A stretch of 64,000 nt of DNA from Bacteroidetes bacterium GWE2_42_24 (GCA_001768515.1 MEOA01000009.1:334-64333); one strand, 5' to 3'. Counted from the first letter of the stretch, positions 9,521 through 22,500 are shown. A program made the numbers and translations. The notes: a model not told the origin generated them from the sequence alone.

Positions 9521-9549
9521 ACTTATTGATCAGTTTTGGTATGTATTAA

Positions 9550-9972
9550 TTAGCGACTGTAATTAGGGGCTTCTCGTGTGATGGTGATGTCGTGGGGGTG
9601 GCTTTCGGTTATTCCGGCCTGAGTAATACGCAAAAATCTGGCAAATCTGAGTGCTTCAATATTGCGTGAGCCAGTATATCCCATTCCTGCTTCTGCTCTT
9701 TTTACCTTGCGAACTTCACTAACCTGTTCAGCTATCGTCATGTTTTTGCGTAAAACGCCAATTTCTCCCTCCCGCGCAATGGCAATCGCCATGGTTGCGT
9801 TGGTAATGGTATCCATTGCTGCCGATACAATGGGTTTTTTTTGTGTTATGTTCCGGCTGAATCTGGTGGTGAGATCAACCTCACGTGGCATTATATCTGA
9901 AAAGGCCGGAATCAACAAAACGTCATCATAAGTCAGGCCTTCGCCTGTTATTCTTGGGAGTTGTGCTGACAT
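9550..9972 (-). pseudogene. guaB: Internally deleted IMP dehydrogenase (guaB remnant)
   Basis: A 140-codon open frame made of two guaB ends. Its first roughly 80 residues are a clean IMP dehydrogenase N-terminus (GLTYDDVLLIPAFSDIMPRE, then VSAAMDT, IGVLRKNMT, VRKVKRAE). Directly after that it continues as the IMP dehydrogenase C-terminus (AGMGYTGSRNIEAL ... ITQAGITESHPHDITITREA, then PNYSR). About 340 residues of the usual 490 are missing, including both CBS domains, the catalytic loop cysteine and the flap, so it cannot make XMP. The junction is near 9681-9692. The start at 9972 is preferred because a TACATTTG promoter box covers the longer start at 9996. The position, ahead of the PpiC genes, is the usual guaB place in this phylum. 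It could be a real deletion or an assembly error. Confidence 0.85.
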
Positions 9973-9993
9973 AGCTAAGGAACTTTTGGCTTG

Positions 9994-10001
9994 CAAATGT
10001 A
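9994..10001 (-). promoter_or_regulatory. -7 box TACATTTG upstream of guaB remnant
   Basis: On the minus strand this matches the Bacteroidota -7 consensus TAnnTTTG, about 22 bases before the chosen guaB start. The expected TTTG at -33 is not clear. It suggests the whole downstream operon may start here. Confidence 0.4.
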
Positions 10002-10066
10002 CAATATTTGATGGGATTACTTCATATTTGTGGGCTAACCATCTCTCGGGAGATTAACACTTTTTT

Positions 10067-12082
10067 TTATTCTACTAAGGTGACCATACCCCTTTCTTCC
10101 TGGTACTTCCCGGTTACCGTGAGAATTCGGACATAATAGGCATAAACCCCCGATTTTAATCTGTCTCCATTGAGAGTTCCATCCCATCCTTCTTCTGTAC
10201 TTGTGCTTTCAAAGATGCGCTGACCAAACCGGTTGAATATGGCAAAGTAATAATCGTTGGCATCAACTGACAACATGACTGGTTTAAAAACCTGATTAAT
10301 TGTACTTCTCGGACTAAAGGCTGTCGGAATGAACATTCTGTATGTCGGTAAGGCTACAATGATATTTGAGAAGACACTGTCGGCAGTAAAATAATGATTT
10401 TCTGCTGTTTCAATGGCAATAACCCTATATTCAAGTGATTGTAGCGGGATTAACTCCGGGTATTCAATGTCGGTGAAATCGATCTCCTGATTACTTGTTT
10501 CACCAATTTGTTGCCATATTCCACCTAGCCGGCGTTGGATGCAATAATGGCTTAATCCTCCTTCAAAACCTTGATGGGGTGTCCATTCGAGCAGGCCTGT
10601 CGCAGGGTCTGCTAACCGAAGCCATACGGAAGTACTATAATTGGATTCTACAACTGCAGCCGAACAGCTGTCAAGGGCTAAAACCCGGTATATATATGCT
10701 TCGCGTGTGGGGTGTACCAGACTGTCGGCAAAGGTTATTAATCCACTTTGTGGTATAAGGGTGTCGACAGTAGTGAAGTATAATTGATCCAAATCACTCC
10801 TTTGTAAAATCAATCCTGCCGTCTGGGCAGTAGAGTCGTTAACTATCGCCAACCTAATTTTTCTGTTCTCTTCAACGTTAGCATAACGGATGTATGTAAA
10901 CTGAGGCGGCTTGGGTTGAAGTACATGAATGGCGGCAACTGATGAACTACTTGTGATTTCCGAGTTATTGAAGGCCACTACTTTGAATTTATATAATGTG
11001 TTGTGCTCCAGATTGGTGAAAGATGTAGTCAGCGAATCAGCCCCAACGGTATCAAACGGCAGATATGGCCCGTTGTCTGTACTTACCATCAGTCTGTAGC
11101 CCGCCAGTCCTTCAGGCATATTTACATAGGATGTCCAGTTTAGCTCAATGCTGTGTTCGCAGATATGATGTTCTACAGGTGCCATCCACATAGTCTGTAC
11201 TAACCTTGGGATTCCAAGATCGGCGGTGGTGTTTCCGCAAAGATCAATTGAAGCCATGCTAAAAATCCGTGGTCCATTGGCTGCATTAATACCAGATTCC
11301 ATGTAACTGGTAATATCTGCTGATGGGATTCGGCACAGCGTATCCCAGATGCCATTGTAGTTGCTGAAGATGATGTATTCTTTGGTATCAGGTGAGGTAC
11401 CCTGTTGCCAGCCGAAAAGGATTTGGCCACTTTCGTCGGCACTTACGCTATCTATTGACGGAGAAAGTGGAGGAGCAATGTCTTCCATCGGAATAGTCGT
11501 CTGACTGAAATTCTGATTGTTGTACACACGCCAGCTTATTCTGTAGCGAACTGATTCAATGCATACACCTGGAATGTCGGTATATTGGTTGCCTGCTGTG
11601 CTGTCGATCAATATCCATGACCCGGCCCCCGTCTCTCTGTAAATATAAAACCAGGGTTCTGCCTGAGGGTGAGGTTCTGGTCCATAATCTCCCCATCGAA
11701 GGTCAGCTGTGTAGTCGTTAATATTGGTAACCACAGGAACAATGCTGAAGAGCGTATCACTCGGTGATATGGGGTTACCTGAAGTGACGGTAAGGATATA
11801 ATAGCGGTGCACTATGTTGTCAGAGGCAGCATCGGTGTGTGTCCATGTCCCGACAGTTGAAATGCTGACGGAGGCTATTCTGGAGAAACTTCCCGATCCG
11901 GCTGCATGATAAATGTCATATGAAGAAAAACCGACTGGCGAAGTCAATGGAATCCAACGCAGAACTATGTCAGCTTCTGACTGAACACTGCACCCGTATA
12001 AATCTACTACAGGTGCTGTTTGTGAAAACAGATCTTGCGAGATTATCGCTAGCGTGAATACCAGTGAAAACCAAAACTTCAT
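10067..12082 (-). CDS. Secreted fibronectin type III-like protein with T9SS type B sorting domain
   Basis: A 671-residue secreted protein, starting at the ATG at 12082 where a signal peptide (FWFSLVFTLAIISQDLFS) begins. The body is a row of about five beta-sandwich repeats of fibronectin III type, each with patterns such as VDLYGCSVQSEADIVLRW, ILFGWQQGTSPDTKEYIIFS and HSIELNWTSYVNMPEGLAGY. The last roughly 90 residues are a gliding-motility (CHU_C) type B sorting domain: FIPTAFSPRSTINQVFKP, FGQRIFESTSTEEGWDGTLN and SGVYAYYVRI. It is therefore exported by the type IX system and attached to or released from the cell surface. No enzymatic domain is visible. The M16-like gene lies 27 bp upstream. 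Confidence 0.88.
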   Translation of the reverse strand: MKFWFSLVFTLAIISQDLFSQTAPVVDLYGCSVQSEADIVLRWIPLTSPVGFSSYDIYHAAGSGSFSRIASVSISTVGTWTHTDAASDNIVHRYYILTVTSGNPISPSDTLFSIVPVVTNINDYTADLRWGDYGPEPHPQAEPWFYIYRETGAGSWILIDSTAGNQYTDIPGVCIESVRYRISWRVYNNQNFSQTTIPMEDIAPPLSPSIDSVSADESGQILFGWQQGTSPDTKEYIIFSNYNGIWDTLCRIPSADITSYMESGINAANGPRIFSMASIDLCGNTTADLGIPRLVQTMWMAPVEHHICEHSIELNWTSYVNMPEGLAGYRLMVSTDNGPYLPFDTVGADSLTTSFTNLEHNTLYKFKVVAFNNSEITSSSSVAAIHVLQPKPPQFTYIRYANVEENRKIRLAIVNDSTAQTAGLILQRSDLDQLYFTTVDTLIPQSGLITFADSLVHPTREAYIYRVLALDSCSAAVVESNYSTSVWLRLADPATGLLEWTPHQGFEGGLSHYCIQRRLGGIWQQIGETSNQEIDFTDIEYPELIPLQSLEYRVIAIETAENHYFTADSVFSNIIVALPTYRMFIPTAFSPRSTINQVFKPVMLSVDANDYYFAIFNRFGQRIFESTSTEEGWDGTLNGDRLKSGVYAYYVRILTVTGKYQEERGMVTLVE

Positions 12083-12109
12083 ATGGGAGTGAACGCTCAT
12101 TTCATACTG

Positions 12110-13423
12110 TTATTTCCCAACAATTACCACAACCATTTGTTTTGGGTCAAGATATTTTTTTGCCATCAAGGTAATGGTCTCCGGGGTGATTGTTTTTAAT
12201 GCATTTAAATAATCAACGTAAAACCGATAGTCAAGGTTAAAATCAGATGCCGTTTTAATGCGGTCTGCCAATGCAAAGGCACCATCGATCGATCTTAAGA
12301 AACTTCCAGCAAGGTAGGTCAGCGTTTGTTGCAACTCTTCATCGTCAGGCGGATTATTTGCCAGCCTGACCAGTTCATTCTCCACAGCAGCAATAGCCTC
12401 ATCAGTTTTTGATGAATCAATTTCTGCTCCGATAGTAAACACCGAACTATTCTTCATGGGAATAATACCTGCTCCAATTCCATAGGTATATCCTTTGTCT
12501 TCCCGCAGGTTCTGATTAAGCCTTGACCCGAAATAACCACCCAGTAAGTTTACAGCGATTTGCAATGGTATGAAATCTGGATGATTCATTGTTATTGTTT
12601 TACATCCATATCGCAGGGCGGTTTGTATACTTTCTGGGTGATGCAAATGAAATGTGCCTGAAAAATTATTTGTGAGATATTTCTCAGTTATAGAAGGTGC
12701 CGGATACCTGATCAGGTTCATTGAGCCGAGTGTCATGACGATACTATTAATAATGTGTGAATCATAATTCCCGGTTAACACCACCCGCAAACCTTGATTG
12801 AGATAATGTAGAGTATGGAACTTTTTTAACGCATCCACTTTTAATTTGCTAAAATCATCTTCTACAATAAGCCCTCCATACGGATGATCATTGCCAAAGA
12901 GTTTATTCATCATCTGCCGGCGAGCTTCCCATGGGTGCTTTTCACGATTTATTATGAATTCCTGACGCCGTTCTTCAAGGATACGGTTAAAAGATTTTTG
13001 TGGAAATTCAGGTTCGGTAATCATTGTAAAAAATGCAGGAAACACTTTACTAAAATGATTACTGAGAACCACCATGTTTATCATAGTATAATCCGGCAAG
13101 GCACCTGAACTGATATAAGCACCATGATAATCAAATGTTTCGGATATTTCTTCTCCGCGTAGGTTCCTTGCCCCCTCCTTTAACAGTTGTGCGCACATTT
13201 GTGCCTGAAGTGGCTCAGTCTGATGTCCTATCCCTGCAACAGTTATTACTTCAAGCCTTACCAATTCACTTTGAAAATCCTCAACCAGCGTGAGAATTGT
13301 TCCGTTGGGCATCACCAGAGTGGATGGCTTAAGTCGACTGTAGGGCAGGGGCAGATTGTCAGCCGATATGTGTTCGGGCAGTAACGGGTGAATCTCCGGG
13401 GTTATGGTTCTGTTGGGTTTCAT
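12110..13423 (-). CDS. M16-family peptidase homologue without zinc site (non-catalytic partner type)
   Basis: A 437-residue protein of the insulinase/processing-peptidase family. It has the two M16 half-domains, and the C-terminal half carries the substrate-clamping R/Y motif LNQNLREDKGYTYGIGAG. At the place where active members have HxxEH, this protein reads EPLQAQMCAQLLKEGARN, with no histidine pair, so it should not bind zinc. In bacteria such inactive M16 proteins usually pair with an active one from a neighbouring gene. No active partner lies in this window: upstream is the giant surface protein and downstream the FnIII-like protein. No signal peptide is visible, so it looks cytoplasmic. 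Confidence 0.88.
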   Translation of the reverse strand: MKPNRTITPEIHPLLPEHISADNLPLPYSRLKPSTLVMPNGTILTLVEDFQSELVRLEVITVAGIGHQTEPLQAQMCAQLLKEGARNLRGEEISETFDYHGAYISSGALPDYTMINMVVLSNHFSKVFPAFFTMITEPEFPQKSFNRILEERRQEFIINREKHPWEARRQMMNKLFGNDHPYGGLIVEDDFSKLKVDALKKFHTLHYLNQGLRVVLTGNYDSHIINSIVMTLGSMNLIRYPAPSITEKYLTNNFSGTFHLHHPESIQTALRYGCKTITMNHPDFIPLQIAVNLLGGYFGSRLNQNLREDKGYTYGIGAGIIPMKNSSVFTIGAEIDSSKTDEAIAAVENELVRLANNPPDDEELQQTLTYLAGSFLRSIDGAFALADRIKTASDFNLDYRFYVDYLNALKTITPETITLMAKKYLDPKQMVVVIVGK

Positions 13424-13478
13424 GATGAACTTTTATGGAAAAATATCTACAAGAATTATACCGTTGAACTTTGTTTTA

Positions 13479-13511
13479 TAAAAAAAGAGGGTCGGCTGTC
13501 AGCCGACCCTC
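13479..13511 (-). terminator. Rho-independent terminator after giant surface-protein gene
   Basis: The perfect stem GAGGGTCGGCT / AGCCGACCCTC has a 3-nt loop and is followed on the minus strand by a run of U (A7 at 13480-13486). It lies about 10 bp after the stop codon of the 3,010-residue gene. Confidence 0.85.
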
Positions 13512-13520
13512 GTGTCTGGT

Positions 13521-16500
13521 TTACCTTACCAGAAAAACTTGTCCTGAAAGTGTTTGCTCGCGTCCTGGTGCCGTAGTTCCATCACCCCTGAACACCAGAT
13601 AGTAGATATAAATTCCAGCGGGACATACATCACCGTTGAATTTGCCATCCCATCCTTTCTGGAGATCATCGGTCTGGTAAATCAGCATCCCATGTCGATC
13701 GTATATGTACATTTTAAATGAGATAGTCACGTCTGAGGTTACTGGTCTGAACACTTCGTTGACGCCATCACTGTTGGGTGAAAATGCTGTAGGAACGTTG
13801 AATACTCCTTCACACAACTGAATATAGATAGAATCAGTGACAGTACAACCTTCGTTACCCACGGTTACCCAGTAATGCCCGGTTTCACTAATGGTACGAA
13901 TACGCGACTGGCTTTGGTTATCCCAGAGGTAGTATTCAAATCCATCTCCTCCGCCAGCATCAAGCTTCACTGGCTCACAGGTGAACAGATACTGATCGAC
14001 ACCAAGATTCAGGTAAGGTTTCGGGTGAACCGTAATTCCGAAAGGAATCATATCAGAACAGCCCTGAAGAGTTGTTGCAATGACTTCATAGCTGGTGGTC
14101 TCGCGTGGTGATGCAACCACACTGTCGCCTGCGATAGTGTCAAGACCTGTTTCTGGTTCCCAATGGTAGCTGAAGGTGGGTTCTCCGGTAACAGTTATCA
14201 ATATGGATGAATCACGGCAAATTGCCGGATCGTCTGGGTAAAGCGAGAATTCGGGCTTAGGATTGATGATCAGTGTTGTTGTGTCTGCTGCATCAGCGCA
14301 TGGTGTATTGCCATAAGCTGTGAAGATGAGCATAACTGTGTCGCTGGTTATAACGTCATAATTGCCATAATGATACACTGTGGATGCAGCATTCGGGTTA
14401 TCAAACCAGCCACTGCCGGTGGTTGTCCATTCAATGGTTGCATTGTTCTGCAGGGTGTCGACCGAAACCGGATAACTTAGCTGTTCGCAGATGGAGTCAA
14501 GCTCCTTGTTAATAACGGCTATCGGTTTAGGAATTACAGTAAGTGTATATGAAACGGGGTCGCTTACGCCACAGTTGGTTTTATACCTGGCAAAATAAGT
14601 AGTGGTTGTTCCTGGGGATACAGTGAGTGTGTCTGATATAATAATCGTGGGGTCGAATTCACTCCACCAAAGCAGGCTATCACCTACTCCTCCTTCAGCC
14701 CACATCATAACTGACATCCCTGACAGGGCACAGATACTATCATCGGTAGCGCTAATCATCACCGGAGAAACCGGCAGGTTGACTACTACATCAATGAAAG
14801 CCCAGGGCGATAAGCCACAATAGTTTTCTTTTCTCACCAGATAGCGTGTTGTTACCAGTGGTGCAACTACCGTCAGGTGGGTTCCGCTTCCAATGATGAT
14901 GGTATCTGCTCCTTGAATAATAGCCCATTTTGTCGCTGTGCCGTTACCTCCAGTACCTGATAAAGTAATTGCTGAAACTGCACCAGGGCAGAAGTAGTTG
15001 GTGTCGACGGAAATCGTATCAGGCGGCTTTGGTGTATTCACTACGAGTGTCAGTTCTTTGCACTCCGAAATGGAACAACTGTTTTCCCATCTTGCCAGAT
15101 ATTTAGTTGTAACAATTGGAGCCGGTATAGAAATGACTTTTCCCGTACCTACAACTAATCCTCCACATTCACGAAGGAACCATGTAAGCGATTCACCGTG
15201 AGGCGAAATAGTGTCACCATACCCTCCCTCGGAAGTAAGCGTGATAAACTCAACCGATCCGATACAGATATCGTTGATGTTGGGGAAAATAGTATCGGGT
15301 GCGACAGCATTCGGAATAATGTGAATGGCTACCGAGTCGCAGTCTGATTCACCGCAACTGTTGGTATAGGTGGCATAATACCATGTGGTGGTATCAGGTG
15401 CAGTTACCGAGAGTTGCGTCCCCGTTCCAAGAACAGTTCCTCCACACGACGTTCCGTACCAAGTGAGGGTTGTCCCATTTCCACCTGATGCAGCTATATT
15501 GATGGTAGTACTAAATCCCTTACAAAGGTAATTGGTGTCTGGAATCATCGAGGTTGGCGGAAGTGGTGCATCTACGATAAGAGTGTCTGTCAATGCTACC
15601 GACTCACCACAGGTGTTTGTGTTTACAGCGAAGTATATTGTTGTAACATTTGGATTGGCGATGGTCAGCGGATTCCCCTTACCGACCGCGATACCACCTA
15701 CCGAATTAGCGTACCAGTAAATGGTGTCACCCTGATTAAAGGTACCTGTTGCTGAAAGGGTAATGTCGACCACATCTTCGGGACAAACAATACCAGGACT
15801 AATACTTATTGATGCTATAGGAGCTGGCAAAGGCTTCACGTTAACCGTAAATTCTTTGCATTCTGATTCGCCACAGCTACTCTCCCAGCGGGCATAATAG
15901 GTGGTGGTATCTATGGGTGCGGTAATCAGCAACGGGTTGCCGACACCCAACTCTGTTCCTGTACATGATCCTTCAAACCAACGGACCAGTTCACCAGAAC
16001 CTCCGGTAGCATTCAGGTTGATAACCCCAAATTCAGCGTCACAGAAATCGTTATGGTCAGCAAAAAGTGAATCTGGTGTTTCGGGAAGTTGTTTGACAAT
16101 TACATCGATCGAGGTACAATAGGAGACCATACACTGGTTCTTCCAGCGTGCATAATAAGTCTCATTGGTATCGGGGGCTGTTATCGTCAGTGGATTGCCT
16201 GTGCCAACTAAACTGTCGCCACACGACTTGGTATACCATTGGACTGTATCGCCCAAACCTCCGAAAGCAGTCAGAACAATTTGCGTGACGGTGCCGATGC
16301 AATAATTGCTTGTGTCAACACTTAATGAATCAGGTGTGATTGGCATTGGGGTAACATCTACCCTTACGGAATCACATTCGCTAACCCCACAGATACTGGT
16401 CCATTTGGCGAAGTACCACGTGGTGTCGGTTGGTGATGCAATGGGCAACTGGTTACCTGTTCCCAACTGTATGCCATCGCAACTTCCCAAATGCCAGCTG

Positions 16501-19500
16501 AGAACATCTCCATATCCACCTGTTGCATTCAGATTGATAGTCTGAATACTGCCGTAGCAGTAACCTGTCGTGTCGGAATACACGGAATCAGGGGCAATGG
16601 GCAGCGGAATTACTTCAATCAGCAACGAATCACAAGCGGTCTCACCGCAACCGTTGACTGCATGTGCGTATAACCATGTACTGTCGGCGGGTGCCTCAAT
16701 GGTCAGAACATTGTTAAGTGTTGTACTTCCAAGGTAGGTGCCTGTGCAACTTCCGGTGTACCAGCGAACAGAGTCGGTAGTCGTAATGGGTGCTGACAGC
16801 TCTATCTGGGTAAACTGTCCTGAACAGTATAAATTATGGTTGGTAAAAAGATGAGCTGGCGCAACAGGCAAAGGATTTACAACCGTGTAGAGGGTCGTAT
16901 CATTAGTACAACCGTCGGCATTGGTATAGATATAGGTTATTGCATAGGGACCTCCCGAGCCAGCCGCTGCCGGGTCAAAAGTAGCTGTCCCGTTACCGTT
17001 GTCGGAGATTCCAATTCCTGTAAATATTCCGCCCGGCAATGAGGGTGAGCCGGTAATGGTTACAGCCTGAGCATCGACGCAATAGGCAGTATCAAGCCCT
17101 GTAAGAGTAACAACCGGTGGTGCGATTACCTCGACCGAATAAGTGGTATCCCCCGTACAACCGAAGAAATCTGTCAGGGTATAAGTGATTTCATGTATTC
17201 CGATTCCGGCAACGGCAGGATTGAAAATGGCCATCCCTATGCCAAGATCGGTTAACCCATTGCTGGGTGTTGTAAATTCTCCAAATGGATAACCGCTGCC
17301 TTCAATTGTATCAGCAAGAGCATCCAGACAATAAGTCTCAGGCATGCCGATGATAGTGGGTTCCGGGATTGGCTGGACAGTTACCTGCACTGTGTCTGCG
17401 CTCTCGCAACCATTGGCATCAAGGAATGTGTATATTACTTCAAAAGTACCCAACCCGGTAATGGAGGCATCAAATGTTCCGGTTCCGCTACCGAGATCGG
17501 TTACGCCGGGGTTGCCGCTGAAGGTTCCGGCAGGAGCCTGACTTCCGGTGAGATTTGCCGTCTCATTTGCACAGATTGATGAACCCAGACCGGTAAAACT
17601 TACTGGTGTCAATTCGTTGATGATCACTTGCATCGTGTCGGTGTTGGAACAACCTGCAAGGTCGGTGAAGCTGTAAATAATGTCGTGCGGGCCTGTACCT
17701 GTCGGAATTGCCGGATTGAAGAACGCGGTGCCATTGAAAAGATCAGTGATACCCGGGCCAGTAAAACTTCCGAAGGGGCTTTCACTTCCCACCAGTGTTA
17801 CGGGGTCATTGTTACGGCAATAGGAAGCGTTAAGGCCTGAGAAACTGATCACCGGTAAAGAAAGTACAGTCACAGTTTGAGTGATGCTGTCGCTACATCC
17901 GCCCAATGAGGTAACCTTGTATGTGATATCATAAGTACCCGCTCCTACTTGTACCGGATAAAAATAAGCGGTTCCATTTCCATTATTATGTATGTTCTGC
18001 CCGCTAAAGGTTCCATTGGGTGCCTGATCGCCAATCAGTAAAACACTCTGTACGTTGGCACAATAGGAGGAAGCCAGTCCTGAAAAACCTACTTCGGGTA
18101 ATTCGTTTACAATCACGAGGGCAGTGAAGGCATTGGTACAACCATTTGCATCTGTGTAGATATAGGCAATAGAATAGGGGCCGCCGACTCCTGCTGCTGC
18201 AGGGTTGAAAGCTGCCTCGCCAGGTATGGTATTGGTAATCCCGATACCGGCAAAGTATCCTCCGGTTGGCTGACCAACAAGGGTGTAGGGTTGATCGTTC
18301 TGGCACACGTTGGCTGGTAATCCTGTGAATGATACCACCGGAAGCGCATTGACGAGGACGCTCTTGGTGGAATCGTTGAAACATCCGTATGAATCAATGT
18401 AGTTGTATGTTATGTTGTGGGTTCCGGGGCCGGCTACCGCGGGCGAAAATTTAGCTGTTCCGTTTATGATGGAGGAGAGCCCGGTCACAGGACTGAAATA
18501 CCCGTTAGGGGCTTCACTTCCCGTAAGATCAACTTCAGGCTCATTAGCGCAGTATTCTGCTCCTAATCCGGTGAAGAAAACTATGGGTAACGGTTTTATC
18601 TCTGTGGTTTGAAAGGCGGTTCCGCTGCAGCCGTTGGGATCAGTAAAGTTGTATATTACTATGTTCGTTCCCTGACTAGCCAGGGAAGGAACATAAGTCG
18701 CTGTGCCGTTGAGGTTGTCTGTCAGGCCGGGAATGATCACAAAAGTACCCGTGTTGGCCGGACTTCCCTGCAGAAGAATTGAACTGCTATTGTCTTCACA
18801 ATAATAGGGTGCAAGTCCTGTAAGGGTTACTACTGGCTTGGGATTTACGGTTACCGGAACGTTCATGCAGGTACTGTTGTCACAACTGTTTTCCCATCTG
18901 GCGAAATAGGTAGTGGAAACTGTTGGGGCAGTGATGGTGAGTGTGGTATCAGAACCAACATATTCGCCACCACAGTAGCCTTTATACCATTTCAGAACAT
19001 CGCCTGAACCTCCGGTAGTACTAAGTGTAATGGTGTTCATCGAACCATTACAATAGGTGGGTACATTGACCGATGCAGTTGCAGGTGGTACAGGACCGGG
19101 CTTAACTATAATGGTCACGCTGTCACATAAACTCGAACCACACGAGTTTTGCCAATAGGCATAATAAGTGGTGGTGACCGTGGGCGGGTCAATAGGCAAT
19201 GGGTTGATGTTGCCTATAAAAGTGCCTCCGCAACTTCCCTTGGTCCAGGTAAGCTGGGTTCCTGAGCCGCCTATTGCCGTAAGGGTGATGGTACTGGAGT
19301 AGTTAAAGCAGATTTCGGAAACAGAGGCAGTCACTGAAGTGACTTTTACCGGTTGGGGAAGCACTGTAACTGATACAGGCAGGCAGGGGGTGATGCCACA
19401 GTAACTTTCGTAACGACCATAAAACGTGGTGTTTGTTGTCAGTGAAGGGACGACAAATGTGCTTCCTTCTCCTTCGAGTATCCCGCCACAACTGTTCTTG

Positions 19501-22500
19501 TACCACCTGAAGATGTCGCCTGAGCCTCCGGTTGCCGTCAGTGTTACTGATTCAGCACCTGCGCATACTGTAGCGGGGATGGCCATGACTGAGATGGGTG
19601 TCTCGGGCAGATTGCGCACATGAACGGTCACCTCGGCGCAGCTCGTTATTCCGCAAACATTTTCCCAACGAGCATAATACGTTGTGGTTGTATCGGGTGA
19701 AGCAAGACTGAGTATTTCGTCTTCCCCAACCGGAGTGGTCCCACATCCATCTGTATACCATTTTACAATTTCACCTGTACCACCAATGGCTGTGAGAAGG
19801 ATGTTCCCGTTGTCGTTCTCGCAGAAATTCTCCCGATCGGTTGTAGCCGCTGTCGGTGCTGTAGGGGGGAGGCTTTCGGAGATGATTGTGAATGTAGTGT
19901 CTTTGGTGCACCCGTTGGCATCGGTGATAGTAAGCTGGTAATTCCCGACAACCAGTCCGGTGAGGTTTTGTGTGGTCGATCCATTATCCCACTGAAATGT
20001 GTATGGAGCCCGCCCACCCGCAACTTCGTAGCTGATGGTTCCATCTGAACCTCCCGGACAATTTACATTGGTAACTACCGGAGCAATGTATAAATCATCA
20101 AAGCTTAGTGTTGCAAAGAAGGCATCAGTCCCGCCCGAACCTAACAGGATGTTGGTTCCAAAACCAATGTTCTGGCTGTAATTGCCTCCAATATAAACTT
20201 TACCTGTTGTGCCTGTTGTCAGTGCAAAGGCTGCATCATCTCCCTGACCTCCGTTGGCTATGGCGAACCTGATCACTCCGAGTGCATCAATACGGGCTAA
20301 AAATAGATCATTGCCTCCTGCAGACTGGAATTGCTTTGCTCCGATGGTTGCGGTTTGTGAAAACCGTCCGCCGATCATATAATCACCATTTATCCATGGA
20401 CTGAGAGCAAGGGCGGCATCATCACCAAGTCCGCCTGCACGGGTAGCCCAGGCGTTTGTGCCATCTGCATTAAAAGCAGCAACGAAGATATCACCTGCTC
20501 CCGCGCTGGTGATACTGTTGAGCCCAAACTGTGCCGTTCCAATAAAGGAACCAGCAATTATGGTCTGCCCTGCAGGGTTTATATGAATTGAATAACTTTG
20601 ATCGTCTTGTGTCCCCCCTGCTTGTACTGCCCAAACAGGCTCACCATATCGACTGTATTTTGTCAGAAAGATATCGTTGGCTCCTGATGAGGTTAGTGTT
20701 GTTGAACCGATGGTAAGCGAACTCTGGAAAATGCCGGTCACTAATACATTGCCACTCATATCAGTGCCGATGCCTGTTCCTGTTTCTGTAGTAACAGAGC
20801 CAGCCTGTTTCACCCATTGCATTACGCCCGAATTGTTGAATTTGGCAGTGAATATATCATTGCCACCGAGACTCATCAGGTTTTCTCCCTGAAAATTTGC
20901 CAGTCCCTGAAATGAGCCGGTAATATAGCAATTGCCGGAACGGTCGGTATACATTGCTCTCGGCTGGTCGGTTAGTGAACCGCCTGCTGTTCTCACCCAT
21001 ACGAGGTTTCCTGTTTTGGTGTACCGCGCCAGAAAGATGTCATATTCTCCCGCGGTATTCACCTGTTGGGTGCCAAAGAAAGCCATATCACCTATGCGGC
21101 CGGTAAGGTAAAGGTTGCCCAGACTGTCTGCTCCGAGACTGGTGGCCTGGTCGTCGATAGTTCCTCCGATCTGGCGTACCCAAAGTAGCACGCCGCCTGC
21201 ATTGTAACGGGCAATGAAGGCATCGGTACCGCCGAAACTATTGAGCGTGGTGCTGTTGAATATGGCTGAACTTTTGAAGGTTCCAGTCACTGTAATGGCA
21301 CCATCTGTCGGGTCGGTCAGGATAGATGTGATATTATCATCTCCAGGCCCTCCTGCTTTTTTGCTCAACCCCCAATAGCTTGTGTCGCGTCCGAAATGGA
21401 TGGCGATCCCGTCATCAATCTTCAGAATTCCTTTCAACATACAGTTTACAGTGTCGGTAATGGTGTAGCGGTAATCTCCGGCTACAACACCTGTCAGGTC
21501 TTCGGTGTTATTACCCGTACTCCAGTTTACGGTATAAGGGGTATGGATTCCTGAAATGGTAAGATCGATTGCGCCATTTGCATCACCGGGGCAGGCTGCA
21601 TGCTGGATCAGCGCATTGGCCGTGAGGTCACAGTAGTTGGAATTCCACTGCCAAAAATCGTTAAAGTAGGTCGAACCATTATCGGAGCCTCCCATCAGGT
21701 AGGCTTTCCCATCGACCACGAAACCAGCGGGCAATTCACGGCCAACCGCCCGAAAACTGTTGAGTTTTGACCATGCATCGTTCACCGGGTTATATTCCCA
21801 CATCTCCGATTGCAGGTTTGTGCCATCATCTCCGGCAGCCAGATAACCGCGGTTACCTATACTATAGCTGGTTGAAAGTGCGCGTGCTGTGCCTCCAAAA
21901 TCGGCTTTTCGGATCCAGTTGCCAAGGGTAGGGTTATAGGCCCATAAGTCAGAAAGATATCCGGTACCAAAACCTAGTCCTACATAACCTGTTGTGCTGG
22001 TGCTGAATGCTGCTGCATAAATTCTGCCTCCGGCAGGTAGTGGTGTGACGGCTGTCCATGTGTCCGTCAATGTGTTGTATTTATATAAGTCGTTTTGGAA
22101 AGCGCCTGTATAGCCCATTCCTACGAAAAAGTCCGCTCCGATAGTCAGGCTGATTGATCCCTGTCTGGCTCCTCCACCGAAATCAGCCATCGCTGCCCAG
22201 GCGTTTGTCCCTGGTTCATATCGCCACATGTCGGCCATAAATGTGCCGTCATATCCGGTGCCAAACCATGCATTTTGAGTATTCGAGAATGCAACACCTC
22301 CCATTCGAGGTGCAGCAGGCAGATCTGCTTTTTGTGTCCATGTATTGGTCGTGGGATCATATTCCCATAGGTCGTTGTAGTAGGCTCCATCGAAGCCGGC
22401 AACAATATAGCCTTTGGAGGCGATGTTGAATCCTGTGGCGCCACGACGGGCATTGCCGGTAAAGTCGGCCCGGCGGATCCATGTGTCTTGTGCCGACAAG

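Noticed and set aside
15000..20000. Several long open frames on the plus strand inside the giant gene
   Set aside because: They are complements of the repeated Ig modules in the minus-strand gene and appear with the same repeat period.
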